NCBI GenBank assembly: GCA_900473045.1
Contig: UCKS01000051.1
Span: 62,001-126,000 of the forward strand
Direction of reading: 5' to 3'
Origin: Hyphomicrobiales bacterium
GTDB lineage: Bacteria > Pseudomonadota > Alphaproteobacteria > Rhizobiales > Rhizobiaceae
DNA length: 64,000 nt
Position 1 is the first letter of the stretch; every line of letters starts with the position of its first letter. The notes under the pieces are model-generated. The model saw only the letters and a program-made list of their open reading frames with translations, did no database searches and was not told the DNA's origin. Made by a program: the position numbers and the translations under genes. Positions 1 to 9,966 of the stretch are shown piece by piece.

Positions 1-1003
1 CTGCGGCAACGCCGTCGTCTGGAAGCCGTCGGAAAAGACCCCGCTCACCGCACTTGCATCGCAGGCTATCCTTGACCGTGCGATTGCCCGCTTCGGCGAT
101 GCACCGGAAGGCCTGACACATGTCCTGATCGGCGACCGCACCATCGGCGAAGTCATGGTCGATCACCCGAAGGTGCCGCTGGTTTCGGCAACCGGTTCCA
201 CCCGCATGGGCCGTGACGTCGGTCCGCGTCTGGCCAAGCGCTTTGCCCGCGCCATCCTCGAACTCGGCGGCAACAATGGCGGCATCGTCTGCCCCTCGGC
301 CGATCTCGACATGGCGCTGCGCGCCATCGCCTTCGGCGCCATGGGCACGGCCGGCCAGCGTTGCACGACCCTGCGCCGCCTGTTCGTCCATGAAAGCGTC
401 TACGACCAGCTCGTTCCGCGCCTGAAGAAGGCTTACACCAGCGTTTCGGTCGGCAACCCGCTGGAATCCACCGCCCTCGTCGGCCCGCTGGTCGACAAGC
501 CGGCCTTCGACAACATGCAGAAGGCACTTGGCGAAGCCAAAGCCCATGGCGGCTCCGTCACCGGTGGCGAACGCGTCGATCTCGGCCACGCCAACAGCTA
601 CTACGTCAAGCCGGCTCTCGTCGAAATGCCGAAGCAGGACGGCCCGGTTACCGAAGAAACCTTCGCACCGATCCTCTACGTCATGAAGTACAGCGATTTC
701 GACGCCGCCGTTGCCGATCACAACGCGGTTGGTGCCGGCCTTTCCTCGTCGATCTTCACGCTCGACCTGCAGGAAGCCGAGCGCTTCCTGTCGCCTGATG
801 GTTCCGACTGCGGCATCGCCAATGTCAACATCGGCACATCCGGTGCTGAAATCGGCGGCGCGTTCGGCGGCGAAAAGGAAACCGGCGGCGGCCGCGAATC
901 CGGCTCGGACGCATGGCGCGCCTACATGCGCCGCGCCACCAACACGATCAACTATTCGAAGGCCCTGCCACTGGCACAGGGCGTCTCTTTCGACATCGAA
1001 TAA
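1..1003 (+). CDS. amaB: ALDH7-family semialdehyde dehydrogenase, 5' truncated by window edge
   Basis: NAD(P)-dependent aldehyde dehydrogenase, C-terminal part only; the reading frame is open from base 2, so the start lies outside the window. Counting from the internal Met at base 155, the general-base Glu36 lies in LELGGNN and the nucleophile Cys70 (bases 362-364) in GTAGQRCTT. That GQRCTT context is characteristic of the antiquitin/ALDH7 branch, which oxidises 2-aminoadipate 6-semialdehyde (piperideine-6-carboxylate) in lysine catabolism. An aminotransferase gene follows after 15 bases, fitting an amino acid catabolic operon. Family assignment is firm; the exact substrate is inferred from family and context. 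Confidence 0.85.
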   Translation, partial: CGNAVVWKPSEKTPLTALASQAILDRAIARFGDAPEGLTHVLIGDRTIGEVMVDHPKVPLVSATGSTRMGRDVGPRLAKRFARAILELGGNNGGIVCPSADLDMALRAIAFGAMGTAGQRCTTLRRLFVHESVYDQLVPRLKKAYTSVSVGNPLESTALVGPLVDKPAFDNMQKALGEAKAHGGSVTGGERVDLGHANSYYVKPALVEMPKQDGPVTEETFAPILYVMKYSDFDAAVADHNAVGAGLSSSIFTLDLQEAERFLSPDGSDCGIANVNIGTSGAEIGGAFGGEKETGGGRESGSDAWRAYMRRATNTINYSKALPLAQGVSFDIE

Positions 1004-2251
<1,248 letters not shown>

Positions 2252-2288
2252 GCCGGACCAGCCAGCGGCGCAATCGCGAAACACGAGC

Positions 2289-2320
2289 AACCCTGCCGTT
2301 CCAAACGGCAGGGTTTTCTC
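2289..2320 (+). terminator. Rho-independent terminator after the aminotransferase
   Basis: Perfect 12-bp stem AACCCTGCCGTT / AACGGCAGGGTT with a 3-base loop, followed by TTCTCTG. It lies 37 bases after the stop codon and closes the ALDH7-aminotransferase unit. Confidence 0.85.
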
Positions 2321-2422
2321 TGTCGAAAGAATTTTGCACCACCGGAAATTGCTGCTATCCGGTAGTCGCGGCCATCAACACGCACAGTGCCGGCACCGGA
2401 CACAGACAGGGGCAACCGGAGC

Positions 2423-3841
2423 ATGTTCTCCAGTTTACGGCAATCGACCGACATCATTGAAAAGCTGCGGAAGAATTCGTTCGAGCCCGCCCATGCCGAT
2501 TATTACCGAGGCAAGCCCGGCCGCCCGCTCAATCTCATTCTCAAGGCCCGCCATGACTTTCTCTCGGTCTGGCGCAAGGGCGACTACACCGACCGCGTAA
2601 CGGCCATGAACGTCTTCGGACGCCAGATCGTCGTCGTCAATTCGCCGGACGCGATCCGCTATGTCGTCGCCAAACGGCACGAGAATTTCGAGCGCAAGAC
2701 GCCGCAGATGCGGCGGGCGCTGGAGTTCCTGCTCGGCGACGGGCTGTTCATTTCCGATGGCGAGACCTGGAAGCAGCGCCGGCCGCTGGTCAACGATATC
2801 GTCCACAAGAACCGCGTGCCGGCCTTCGGCAAGATCATGGAAAACACCACAAGCGAACTGGTGCACCGCTGGGAATCCCTTCCCGACGGCGCGCCCGTCA
2901 ACGCTTTGTTCGAAATGGCCGGCCTGACAGCGGAAATCATTTCCCGCGCCGTCTTCGGCAATGACCTCGGCGAGGACGGCGCAAAGGCCGTCAGCGAGGG
3001 TTTCGAGAGCTACCAGTCGCTGATCGATTCCGTCAACATCGGCTATTTCCTCGGCTTCGACGAGGGTCTTCCGGTGCTGCGAACGCCCAAGCTTCGCCGG
3101 TCCGTGTCCCGCATTCACGGGATCATCGACAAGGTGGTCGAAGACCATCTGGCCGGACGTGGCGACGACAATTCGATGGTGGAACTGCTGGTGCGCCGGC
3201 AGAAGCGCAATCCGGAACTGAAGCTCGACGTGGTGGCGCTCCGCAACGAAGCCGCCACGATCTTCATGGCCGGCCACGAGACGACGGCTGCAACATTGAC
3301 CTGGGCCTGGTATCTGCTGTCGCGGGCGCAATGGGTCGAGAAATCGCTGCATGAGGAAATCGCCCGCGTCTGCGGCAATCGCACCCCGACGCTCGACGAT
3401 ATTCCCCAACTCGACTGGTGCCGCGCGATCATCGAGGAAACCCTGCGGCTCTATCCGCCGGTACCGATCCTTGCCCGCCAGGCAAAAGAGGCCGACCGCA
3501 TCGGCGATATCGACGTCAAGCCGGCATCTCTGGTCCTGATTGTGCCGTGGCTGCTGCACCGGACGGAAGCCTTCTTCAAGCACGCGCATCTCTTCAAGCC
3601 TGAGCGCTTCATGAATGGCGGCAAGGCCATTCCCTATAGCTACATTCCCTTCGCCAGCGGCCCGCGCGTCTGCCCCGGCCTGCAATTCGGTCTTCAGGAA
3701 GCGATCCTGTGCCTGGCCATCCTTGCGCAGAAATTCACGGTACGGGTGGCGGAAAACGCAAAAGTCGAGCCGCAATGCCGCCTGACGCTGCGCCCGCGCG
3801 GCGGCCTGCCGGTGACGCTGCATCGGCGCGAAAGGGTTTAG
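2423..3841 (+). CDS. Cytochrome P450 monooxygenase
   Basis: 472-aa soluble P450 using the ATG at 2423, which has a GGAGC purine run just upstream; an in-frame Met at 2387 is less likely. The I-helix oxygen-activation motif AGHETTAATLTW, the K-helix EETLR (ExxR) and the heme loop FASGPRVCPG, with thiolate ligand Cys417, are all intact. The AGHETT and heme-loop pattern resembles fatty-acid hydroxylase (CYP102-like) and related bacterial class I enzymes, but the substrate cannot be read from sequence. No ferredoxin or reductase gene lies beside it. The stop codon is 2 bases from the TTG start of an LpxL-like acyltransferase, suggesting a joint role on a lipid. Confidence 0.92.
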   Translation: MFSSLRQSTDIIEKLRKNSFEPAHADYYRGKPGRPLNLILKARHDFLSVWRKGDYTDRVTAMNVFGRQIVVVNSPDAIRYVVAKRHENFERKTPQMRRALEFLLGDGLFISDGETWKQRRPLVNDIVHKNRVPAFGKIMENTTSELVHRWESLPDGAPVNALFEMAGLTAEIISRAVFGNDLGEDGAKAVSEGFESYQSLIDSVNIGYFLGFDEGLPVLRTPKLRRSVSRIHGIIDKVVEDHLAGRGDDNSMVELLVRRQKRNPELKLDVVALRNEAATIFMAGHETTAATLTWAWYLLSRAQWVEKSLHEEIARVCGNRTPTLDDIPQLDWCRAIIEETLRLYPPVPILARQAKEADRIGDIDVKPASLVLIVPWLLHRTEAFFKHAHLFKPERFMNGGKAIPYSYIPFASGPRVCPGLQFGLQEAILCLAILAQKFTVRVAENAKVEPQCRLTLRPRGGLPVTLHRRERV

Positions 3842-3843
3842 CC

Positions 3844-4836
3844 TTGACGGCCAAGCCAGAAAACGGCTCCAAAAACGGTCCAGCGAAACGATCTGCCTGG
3901 GTTTACCGCACGCCCGCGGGCCCGCCGCTCGCCGACCTGTTCAAGGATAGCGACCGGCGCAAGGCGGCCTTTCGCTATCACGTGACCGGTAATATCAAGA
4001 ACCTGCTCGACCTGTCCGTTCATTTCGGTTTGAAAGCCGTGCCAGCCAGCATCTGCTCGGCGGCAGGCGCCCGGCTTGGGGCCTTCGTCATTCCGCGTTG
4101 GCACACGTCATCCGTCAAGAAAACGCAGAGGAACCTGAAGCGTCTTCTGCCCGACGCGACCGAGGAGGAGCGCGACAGGGTTCTGAAGCGGATCTGGCAT
4201 AACCAGGGCCGCATCATGACGGAGTTTTCCATCATCGGGCGCCTGTGGCGCCACGCAACCTGGCACGATCTGCACCATTTTACCGAGGCCCACGCAAAAG
4301 GACCGGTGATCGTCGTCTGCATGCATCTCGGAAACTGGGAGATTTTCGCGCCCAAACTGGTGGAGCTCGGGCTCTCCCCGTCCGCCAACTATACCCCGCC
4401 CGCCGGCAGGGCACGCGCCTGGATTGCCAGACGGGTGCGATTGAAGCTCGGATACGGCTTACTGCCCCCCGGCAAGGATGGCATCCGGCCGGCGCTGAAC
4501 ATTCTGAAAGAAGGCGGTGCAATCTCGGTCTTTTGCGACGAGGGCTTTGCGGGCAAAATCCGCGGGCCCTTCTTTGGCCGCCCGCCGCATCTGGAAGGCA
4601 ATCTTGCTGTCGTGGCGCGGCTTGCCCGTTTGACCGGGGCAACGATCTGCCCGTGTTATGCGGTGCGGCGCGATGGCGCGTCTTTTGATGGTTTTGCGCT
4701 TCCGCCGGTTATCCTGCCGCCGGAAAACAAACACGGCGAGCGCCTGATCGACGACGTTTTGCTGCTCAATTCGGTGATCGAGCCGGTCATCCGCGCCCAT
4801 CTCGACCAATGGTATTTTATCGACAACGCACTCTGA
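3844..4836 (+). CDS. LpxL/HtrB-like lysophospholipid/lipid A acyltransferase, TTG start
   Basis: 330-aa member of the lipid A biosynthesis acyltransferase family. The catalytic HX4E motif is MHLGNWE (His161, Glu166). I use TTG at 3844, preceded by an AAAGGG ribosome-binding run about 8 bases upstream; upstream in-frame Mets fall inside the P450 gene. Family members transfer secondary acyl chains onto lipid A or act on ornithine lipids or phospholipids at the inner membrane. The 2-base spacing from the P450 gene implies translational coupling. It converges on phnN with a 2-base gap. Which lipid it acylates is unknown. Confidence 0.85.
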   Translation: MTAKPENGSKNGPAKRSAWVYRTPAGPPLADLFKDSDRRKAAFRYHVTGNIKNLLDLSVHFGLKAVPASICSAAGARLGAFVIPRWHTSSVKKTQRNLKRLLPDATEEERDRVLKRIWHNQGRIMTEFSIIGRLWRHATWHDLHHFTEAHAKGPVIVVCMHLGNWEIFAPKLVELGLSPSANYTPPAGRARAWIARRVRLKLGYGLLPPGKDGIRPALNILKEGGAISVFCDEGFAGKIRGPFFGRPPHLEGNLAVVARLARLTGATICPCYAVRRDGASFDGFALPPVILPPENKHGERLIDDVLLLNSVIEPVIRAHLDQWYFIDNAL

Positions 4837-4838
4837 GG

Positions 4839-5414
4839 TCAGCTCGCAGAGCCGTGCAATTCGGTGACCAACGCTGCAAATCGCGAGCCCGCAATCTCGA
4901 GCGGCCCACTGTTGTCGATGGTCGTCACGTCGGGCTCGTCAAAAATATCCGGCACCTGCCGTTTGAGCCGGTTGAGGATATCCTGCTCACTCTCGCGGCC
5001 CCGCGCCACGAGCCGGCTTGCCAGCACCTGCGGCGAAGCGGTGATGTTGACGATTGCGACCCTTGGAAAGGCCTGCCGGAACTGGCCAAGCACCGCCCGG
5101 CTGCCATTGGCGATCAGGATCCTGCCGGCCCGCACCTTTTCGAGTGCGTCCTTGGGAATTCCGTATTTCAACCCGTGCGCCTGCCAGGCAACCGCGAAAT
5201 CACCGGCTGACAAACGGCTGTCGAAGACCTCGCCGGAAATGCTCTCGTGATCCTCGCCACCGGCATCCGACGGGCGGGTGATGACCCGGCGGACGAAGTC
5301 GATATCTTCGCGATCGGCAAAGTGCTGCGCCACGAAACCGATGACGCTGTCCTTCCCGGCACCGCTGGGGCCGACCACGACGATGATCGCGCCCGTCTGG
5401 CCCTGTCCGTGCAT
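4839..5414 (-). CDS. phnN: Ribose 1,5-bisphosphate phosphokinase PhnN
   Basis: 191-aa guanylate-kinase-like P-loop enzyme. Walker A is GPSGAGKDS (15-23). PhnN phosphorylates ribose 1,5-bisphosphate to PRPP, the last step that returns the ribose carrier of the C-P lyase pathway to metabolism. Its start overlaps the phnM stop by one base (TGATG), so it is the last gene of the phnC-to-phnN unit. Length is normal for the family. Confidence 0.93.
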   Translation of the reverse strand: MHGQGQTGAIIVVVGPSGAGKDSVIGFVAQHFADREDIDFVRRVITRPSDAGGEDHESISGEVFDSRLSAGDFAVAWQAHGLKYGIPKDALEKVRAGRILIANGSRAVLGQFRQAFPRVAIVNITASPQVLASRLVARGRESEQDILNRLKRQVPDIFDEPDVTTIDNSGPLEIAGSRFAALVTELHGSAS

Positions 5415-6553
5415 CAGGCGACCCGCCTGCCTTCACGCCAGACCGAGCGAACGATCGGAATGCCTTCCTGGCGCTGAACCCGGACGATATCGGCACGCAG
5501 GCCGGTGGCAATGCGGCCGCGATCATCGAGACCGACGGTGCGGGCCGGGGTCGCGGTAACCATGGCGAGCGCCTGCGGCAGGCTGACACTTTCCAGTTCA
5601 TCGGACAGAACGAACGGTGCCTGGATCAGGCTGAACGGCACATAATCGGACGACAAGACGTCGAGGACGCCACGTTCGGCGAGGTCCTTTGCAGCGATGT
5701 TGCCGGAATGCGACTTGCCGCGGACGATATTGGGTGCACCCATGAGAACGCTGAGGCCAGCCGCATGCGAGGCTTCGGCCGCCTCGAAGCTGGTCGGGAA
5801 TTCCGCAAGGCGAATGCCGAAACCGACCGATTCCTCGACATGGGCCAGAGTGGCGTCGTCATGGCTGGCAATGGCGATGCCGCGCTCGGCGCAGGCCTTG
5901 GCGATCTCGGTGCGATGCGGGCCGGCATATTTGGCCGACAACGCCTGCTGGCGGGCACAGAACGCCGCGAATGCCTCGTCGGAAAGGCCACGCTTGTTCT
6001 TGTAGTACAATGTGTACTGCTCCATCGTCTGGAACTGACGCTGGCCCGGCGCGTGGTCCATCAGCGAAACGAGGCCGACCTGCGGATCGTTCTCGAATTC
6101 AACGAAGTGTGCCATCACATTGTCGGTCGAAACCTCGCAACGCAGGTGAATACGATGGTCGGCGCGCAGGCGGTTTTCCTTTGCGGCCTGCGCCAAGGCA
6201 TTTGCCATGTCGCGCATTTCGCCCTGCTCGAAGCCGCCATCCTCGTCCGAGCCCATGCGCAGGCAATCGAAGACGGTGGTGATGCCTGATGTGACGATCT
6301 GGGCGTCATGCGCCTGGATCGCCGCCATCTTCAGCCAGCGGACACCCGGGCGCGGCGAGTAATGGGCTTCCAGATGGTCGGTATGCAGCTCGACCAGGCC
6401 GGGGATCAGGTAATCGCCTTCGAAATCCTCACCGGTGCGGCTGACACCTTCCGAAATGTCGGCGATCTTGCCGTCGCGGATCAGGACAGAGCCGTCGAGA
6501 ATGCGGTCTTCGAGGACGATGCGGGCGTTGGAGAGAACGGTTTCAACGGTCAT
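5414..6553 (-). CDS. phnM: Alpha-D-ribose 1-methylphosphonate 5-triphosphate diphosphatase PhnM
   Basis: 379-aa amidohydrolase-superfamily enzyme. The ATG at 6553 is one base after the stop of the upstream gene; longer in-frame starts would run back into that gene. Metal-site segments are visible: HTDHLEAHYSPRPG near the N-terminus, IASHDDATLAHVEE, and the C-terminal LSSDYVP. PhnM removes pyrophosphate from alkylphosphonate ribose triphosphate, giving the 5-phosphate substrate of PhnJ. It sits with phnN at the end of the transporter unit rather than after phnL as in E. coli. Confidence 0.95.
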   Translation of the reverse strand: MTVETVLSNARIVLEDRILDGSVLIRDGKIADISEGVSRTGEDFEGDYLIPGLVELHTDHLEAHYSPRPGVRWLKMAAIQAHDAQIVTSGITTVFDCLRMGSDEDGGFEQGEMRDMANALAQAAKENRLRADHRIHLRCEVSTDNVMAHFVEFENDPQVGLVSLMDHAPGQRQFQTMEQYTLYYKNKRGLSDEAFAAFCARQQALSAKYAGPHRTEIAKACAERGIAIASHDDATLAHVEESVGFGIRLAEFPTSFEAAEASHAAGLSVLMGAPNIVRGKSHSGNIAAKDLAERGVLDVLSSDYVPFSLIQAPFVLSDELESVSLPQALAMVTATPARTVGLDDRGRIATGLRADIVRVQRQEGIPIVRSVWREGRRVA

Positions 6554-6554
6554 G

Positions 6555-7262
6555 TCATGCCATCTTTCGTTTGGACGTGCCGCCGAGCGGCAGAAGCGAG
6601 TGAACTGTAAACGGCGCGCCGCGTTCGGGCTCGGTGAACAGCGCCAGCGAGGTAACGCCAAGAGGCTGGCCGATGAAAGGCGCAAAGACCTGCTCCAGCA
6701 GCACCTTCATCGCGGGTTGACGATCCAGGGGAACCGGGCCGGTCAGTGTCATATGGAAACGGAAGCTCTCGAAAACGTAAGGGTAGCCCCAGTCGAACAG
6801 ATTGCGGCGCATGACGTCACCGAGCAATTCCGGCTTGCGGCGGGCGATATCGGCTTCTGACAACGGCGCGCGGAACGGCGAGAACCGCCGCACGGTTTCG
6901 TCGGCAAGATCCTGCAATTGCGAACAGCCGACGGCCGGCACCAGTGCGAAGAACGGCCCCAACTGTCCAAGTGTCATTTCCGGGATTTCGAACGGCCTGC
7001 ATTCCTCGGAAAACGAATCGAACTCATCCAGAAGGTGCGCCTCGGTCTTGCCCGGAGCAAGCGAGAAGGGAGCCTTCAGCGTTCCGTGAAAGCCGTAGCG
7101 GCGCGGATCGGCTGTCAGGGCCGTCAGCTCGCTGGCGCTGAAATCGCCCGCAGGCTCGAGGTTTGAGGTTTCGCCGGTAAACGGGTTCGCTCCCAGCCAC
7201 CGCTCTGCGGCGGCGCTCAGCGGGTCGTCTTGGTCAGGCGAGATATAGAATGCGTAGCGCAC
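6555..7262 (-). CDS. DUF1045 2H-phosphoesterase-like phosphonate metabolism protein
   Basis: 235-aa protein of the DUF1045 / putative phosphonate metabolism family. It carries two H-x-T signatures, FHGTLKAPF in the first half and FHMTLTGPV in the second, the hallmark of 2H phosphoesterases that open cyclic phosphates. C-P lyase releases 5-phosphoribosyl 1,2-cyclic phosphate, which E. coli opens with PhnP (metallo-beta-lactamase fold). No PhnP-like gene is present in this window, so this protein is a good candidate for that step. It is one base from phnM; about 116 bases with a hairpin separate it from phnE2. Confidence 0.85.
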   Translation of the reverse strand: MRYAFYISPDQDDPLSAAAERWLGANPFTGETSNLEPAGDFSASELTALTADPRRYGFHGTLKAPFSLAPGKTEAHLLDEFDSFSEECRPFEIPEMTLGQLGPFFALVPAVGCSQLQDLADETVRRFSPFRAPLSEADIARRKPELLGDVMRRNLFDWGYPYVFESFRFHMTLTGPVPLDRQPAMKVLLEQVFAPFIGQPLGVTSLALFTEPERGAPFTVHSLLPLGGTSKRKMA

Positions 7263-7354
7263 TGGTCATTCCCTGCAAGGCATCACGGGAGCGGTGACCG
7301 GACGGGCCGATTTGCCCCCGTCGCTACGCGCTTTTCGTGACATTATCGTGATCA

Positions 7355-7372
7355 GTGGCGGTGATCCGCCAC
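7355..7372 (-). terminator. Hairpin just after phnE2
   Basis: Perfect 7-bp stem GTGGCGG / CCGCCAC with a 4-base loop, six bases past the phnE2 stop on the minus strand. No U-run follows, so a processing or mRNA-stabilising hairpin is more likely than a full terminator. Confidence 0.5.
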
Positions 7373-7378
7373 CACAGT

Positions 7379-8887
7379 TCAATGTGTTTTCTGGCCCATC
7401 AGACGCGAGCGCAGAAAATTGGAGGCACTGTCGAAAATGAAGACGACGATGAGGATCAGGATAACCATATAGCAGACGTTTTCCCAATCGGAATTCGTCC
7501 GCATCGCTTCCCAGAGTTTCAGGCCGATGCCGCCGGCACCGACAGCGCCGATGATGGTCGCCGAGCGCGTGTTGGATTCCCAGAAATACAGTGCCTGGCT
7601 GGCAAAGACCGGCAGGACCTGCGGCAGGACGCCGAAGCGCTGCACGGCAAGCGGCGCAGCACCGACCGATTTCACGCCTTCACGCTGCTTGTCATCGATG
7701 TTTTCCAGCGCTTCGGCATAGAGCTTTCCGAGCGTACCTGTATCGGTAAAGAAGATCGCCGACATGCCGGCGAGCGGTCCGGGGCCGAAGGCGCGCGTGA
7801 AAAACAACGCCCAGATCAGCATGTCGACCGACCGCAGGAAATCGAAGAACCGCTTGGTTACCTGGTTGAGCATGCCGTTGCGGGTGATGTTGCGGGCAGC
7901 CAGGAAACACAGCGGGAAAGCGATGATCGAGGCAAACAGCGTACCGACGAAGGCCATGACGATGGTCTGCAGCAGCTTGGTCCAGACATCGAGATGTTGC
8001 CATTCGGAATTGTAGAGGATGTTGTTCCAGGCGAGCGAGAGGTTGGAGCGGCTCGGATCGATGCGGTCACCACTGGTAACCAGGCTGATGACCTCACCAA
8101 ACGACTTGTTGAAAAACGGCGAGTTGGTATCGAAGATGAAATTGGCCCAGCCGGGGAAGCGGTTGTGGATGCTGATCTTTTCCTTATCGACATCAGCCCA
8201 TCCAGTCATGCCGAAGGCAAGCGTGATCTTTTCGCCCGGGCGCTTCTGTGTTGCCCATTCGGGCAGGGCACCTTCCGGTGTCACGCCGTTGGAATGTTCG
8301 AGATCGATCAGCAAGGTTTCGCCGCCATGAGTGGCCGCCACCTTGCCGTCGGCAACAGCGATGCTGGTCGCGCTGTTGAAATTGACGGTGGCGCGGCTGA
8401 CGACTTCCTCGGTGCGGGTTTCCGTACGGGCGCCCGTATCGGCGCTGCCGCCGACAGCCGAATTCGGCGCCATGAAGCTGAAGCTCGAGCTCTTTTTCGG
8501 AGCGGCCTGCTGCGTCACGGCGGGAACATCGATGGTGCGGTCCACCATCTTCGTCTCGATCTTGACCCATTCCGGCTTGGCATCGGGGCCGAGCGGTGAA
8601 TAACGCGGATAGACGACCTGCATCGTACCATCGGTGGCGATCTTGATGTCGGGCCGGACTTCGTAGGAGACCCAGTCGGCGAGGTAGGTGCCGGCAATGC
8701 CCCAATTGGCATTGACCAGAACCTGGCCGATCGAGAAAAACCACCAGCTGTAGATCATGTAGAGGCCGATGCCGGCGAAGATCAGGATCGAGCGGATGCG
8801 CTTGCTGGTCGACCCCGTCAACAGATGCGGGTGGCGGGCGGCGATCGCTTCCATCTGCGCGGTGTTCATCATCGTGTGTGCGGTCAT
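7379..8887 (-). CDS. phnE: Phosphonate/phosphate ABC transporter permease with a long periplasmic insert (PhoT/PhnE2-like)
   Basis: 502-aa inner-membrane permease. One N-terminal membrane segment (about 31-50) is followed by roughly 200 polar residues, probably periplasmic, then the multi-span permease core. The core carries the PhnE-type EAA loop region GAVGAGGIGLKLWEAM. E. coli PhnE is about half this size; the length matches the second permease (PhoT) of the Sinorhizobium PhoCDET system. It follows the first permease gene after nine bases, so the two probably form a heterodimer with PhnC and PhnD. Confidence 0.9.
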   Translation of the reverse strand: MTAHTMMNTAQMEAIAARHPHLLTGSTSKRIRSILIFAGIGLYMIYSWWFFSIGQVLVNANWGIAGTYLADWVSYEVRPDIKIATDGTMQVVYPRYSPLGPDAKPEWVKIETKMVDRTIDVPAVTQQAAPKKSSSFSFMAPNSAVGGSADTGARTETRTEEVVSRATVNFNSATSIAVADGKVAATHGGETLLIDLEHSNGVTPEGALPEWATQKRPGEKITLAFGMTGWADVDKEKISIHNRFPGWANFIFDTNSPFFNKSFGEVISLVTSGDRIDPSRSNLSLAWNNILYNSEWQHLDVWTKLLQTIVMAFVGTLFASIIAFPLCFLAARNITRNGMLNQVTKRFFDFLRSVDMLIWALFFTRAFGPGPLAGMSAIFFTDTGTLGKLYAEALENIDDKQREGVKSVGAAPLAVQRFGVLPQVLPVFASQALYFWESNTRSATIIGAVGAGGIGLKLWEAMRTNSDWENVCYMVILILIVVFIFDSASNFLRSRLMGQKTH

Positions 8888-8896
8888 GGTCCGCTC

Positions 8897-9859
8897 CTAT
8901 TGCGCGAGCTGGAAGGCCTGATCGCCGACGAGACGGCGGCGCAGCCATGCGGAAAACTGATCGACGGCAATGATCGTCGAGAACAGCAGGATGATGATCG
9001 CCAGGGTCTTTGCCTCATGGCCCTGGCTGATCGACAACCGCAGCGGCTCGCCGATACCGCCGCCGCCGACGGCGCCGATGATGGTCGATGCACGCACGTT
9101 GATTTCGAGACGCAGCAGGAAATAGCTCATGAAGTTCGGCAAAACCTGCGGCACGATGCCGAACCAGACGCGTTCGAACCAGTTGCCGCCAGCGGCCCGC
9201 AGGCCTTCATCCGGCTTCATGTCGGCATTTTCGACGACCTCGAAGAACAGCTTGCCGAGCGCACCGACCGTATGGATCGAAACGGCGATCATGGCCGGGA
9301 TCGGGCCGAGGGAGAGGATCGCCAGAAAGAAGCCGGCGATCACCACTTCCGGAAAGGCCCGCAGGATTTCCATGACGCGCCGCGCCAGCCCGCGAACCCA
9401 GGGATTGGGCATCAGGTTGCGCGCGGCAAAAAAGCAGAGAATGAAGCCGAAAAACATGCCGAAGATGGTGGAGAAGATCGCGATGTTCAGCGTTTCCAGC
9501 ATCTTGTAGAAATATTCGGGCACATAGATGCTGTCCGTCAGGTACATCCGGCCTTCGGGGTAATTGTATTTCAGGCTGCCGTCGTCATAGGGGGAGGGCA
9601 GGTCGAACATCGCCCGGCCGATTTCCGCACCATCGCGCGGCACGAGATCGCCGACGAAATCGAAGAAATAGGGCAGGCGGTCGAAAAACTTGCCGGCATT
9701 GGTCGCATTGGCAAACCAGAGCGATCCGGACAGAGCCACGGCCAGCAGCGCAAGACCAAGGAACGTGTAGGTGCGGCGGCGGAGATTGAGCTCCTGCCAG
9801 TGGCGTTCGACCACGGCGCCATTGTCGCTCAGGGTCGTGGAAAGCGCTGACGTGGCCAT
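8897..9859 (-). CDS. phnE: Phosphonate/phosphate ABC transporter permease PhnE1 (PhoE-like)
   Basis: 320-aa permease from the ATG at 9859, which has GGAGA five bases upstream; the longer frame to 9904 runs into the hairpin spacer and lacks a ribosome-binding site. A membrane segment near 30-50 precedes a periplasmic stretch and a typical permease core ending with the coupling motif GAVGGGGIGEPL. It is the first of two PhnE paralogues and is separated from phnD by a stable hairpin. Confidence 0.92.
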   Translation of the reverse strand: MATSALSTTLSDNGAVVERHWQELNLRRRTYTFLGLALLAVALSGSLWFANATNAGKFFDRLPYFFDFVGDLVPRDGAEIGRAMFDLPSPYDDGSLKYNYPEGRMYLTDSIYVPEYFYKMLETLNIAIFSTIFGMFFGFILCFFAARNLMPNPWVRGLARRVMEILRAFPEVVIAGFFLAILSLGPIPAMIAVSIHTVGALGKLFFEVVENADMKPDEGLRAAGGNWFERVWFGIVPQVLPNFMSYFLLRLEINVRASTIIGAVGGGGIGEPLRLSISQGHEAKTLAIIILLFSTIIAVDQFSAWLRRRLVGDQAFQLAQ

Positions 9860-9923
9860 GAAGTCTCCGGCAAACACGAGGCCTTGAAGGGCGTCATGCC
9901 CCAAGGCTGCTTAAACAAGGAAA

Positions 9924-9948
9924 CGCTGGCCGGAATGGCCGGCCAGCG
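9924..9948 (-). terminator. Intercistronic hairpin between phnD and phnE1
   Basis: Perfect 10-bp GC-rich stem CGCTGGCCGG / CCGGCCAGCG with a 5-base loop, starting about 18 bases after the phnD stop; the minus strand reads TTTCC after it. It probably works as an attenuator or 3' stabiliser that keeps the binding-protein mRNA above the permease mRNA. Confidence 0.7.
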
Positions 9949-9966
9949 CTTTGGATTTTGACGATA

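Noticed and set aside
2435-3823. Long open frame of 462 codons antisense to the P450 gene
   Set aside because: It is a shadow of the GC3-rich P450 gene; the product is rich in Arg, Asp and Gln with no recognisable domain, while the plus strand has all P450 motifs.
7266-7378. Pho box before the DUF1045-phnM-phnN genes
   Set aside because: An ATGTCAC unit is present on the minus strand but no second unit occurs at 11-base spacing.
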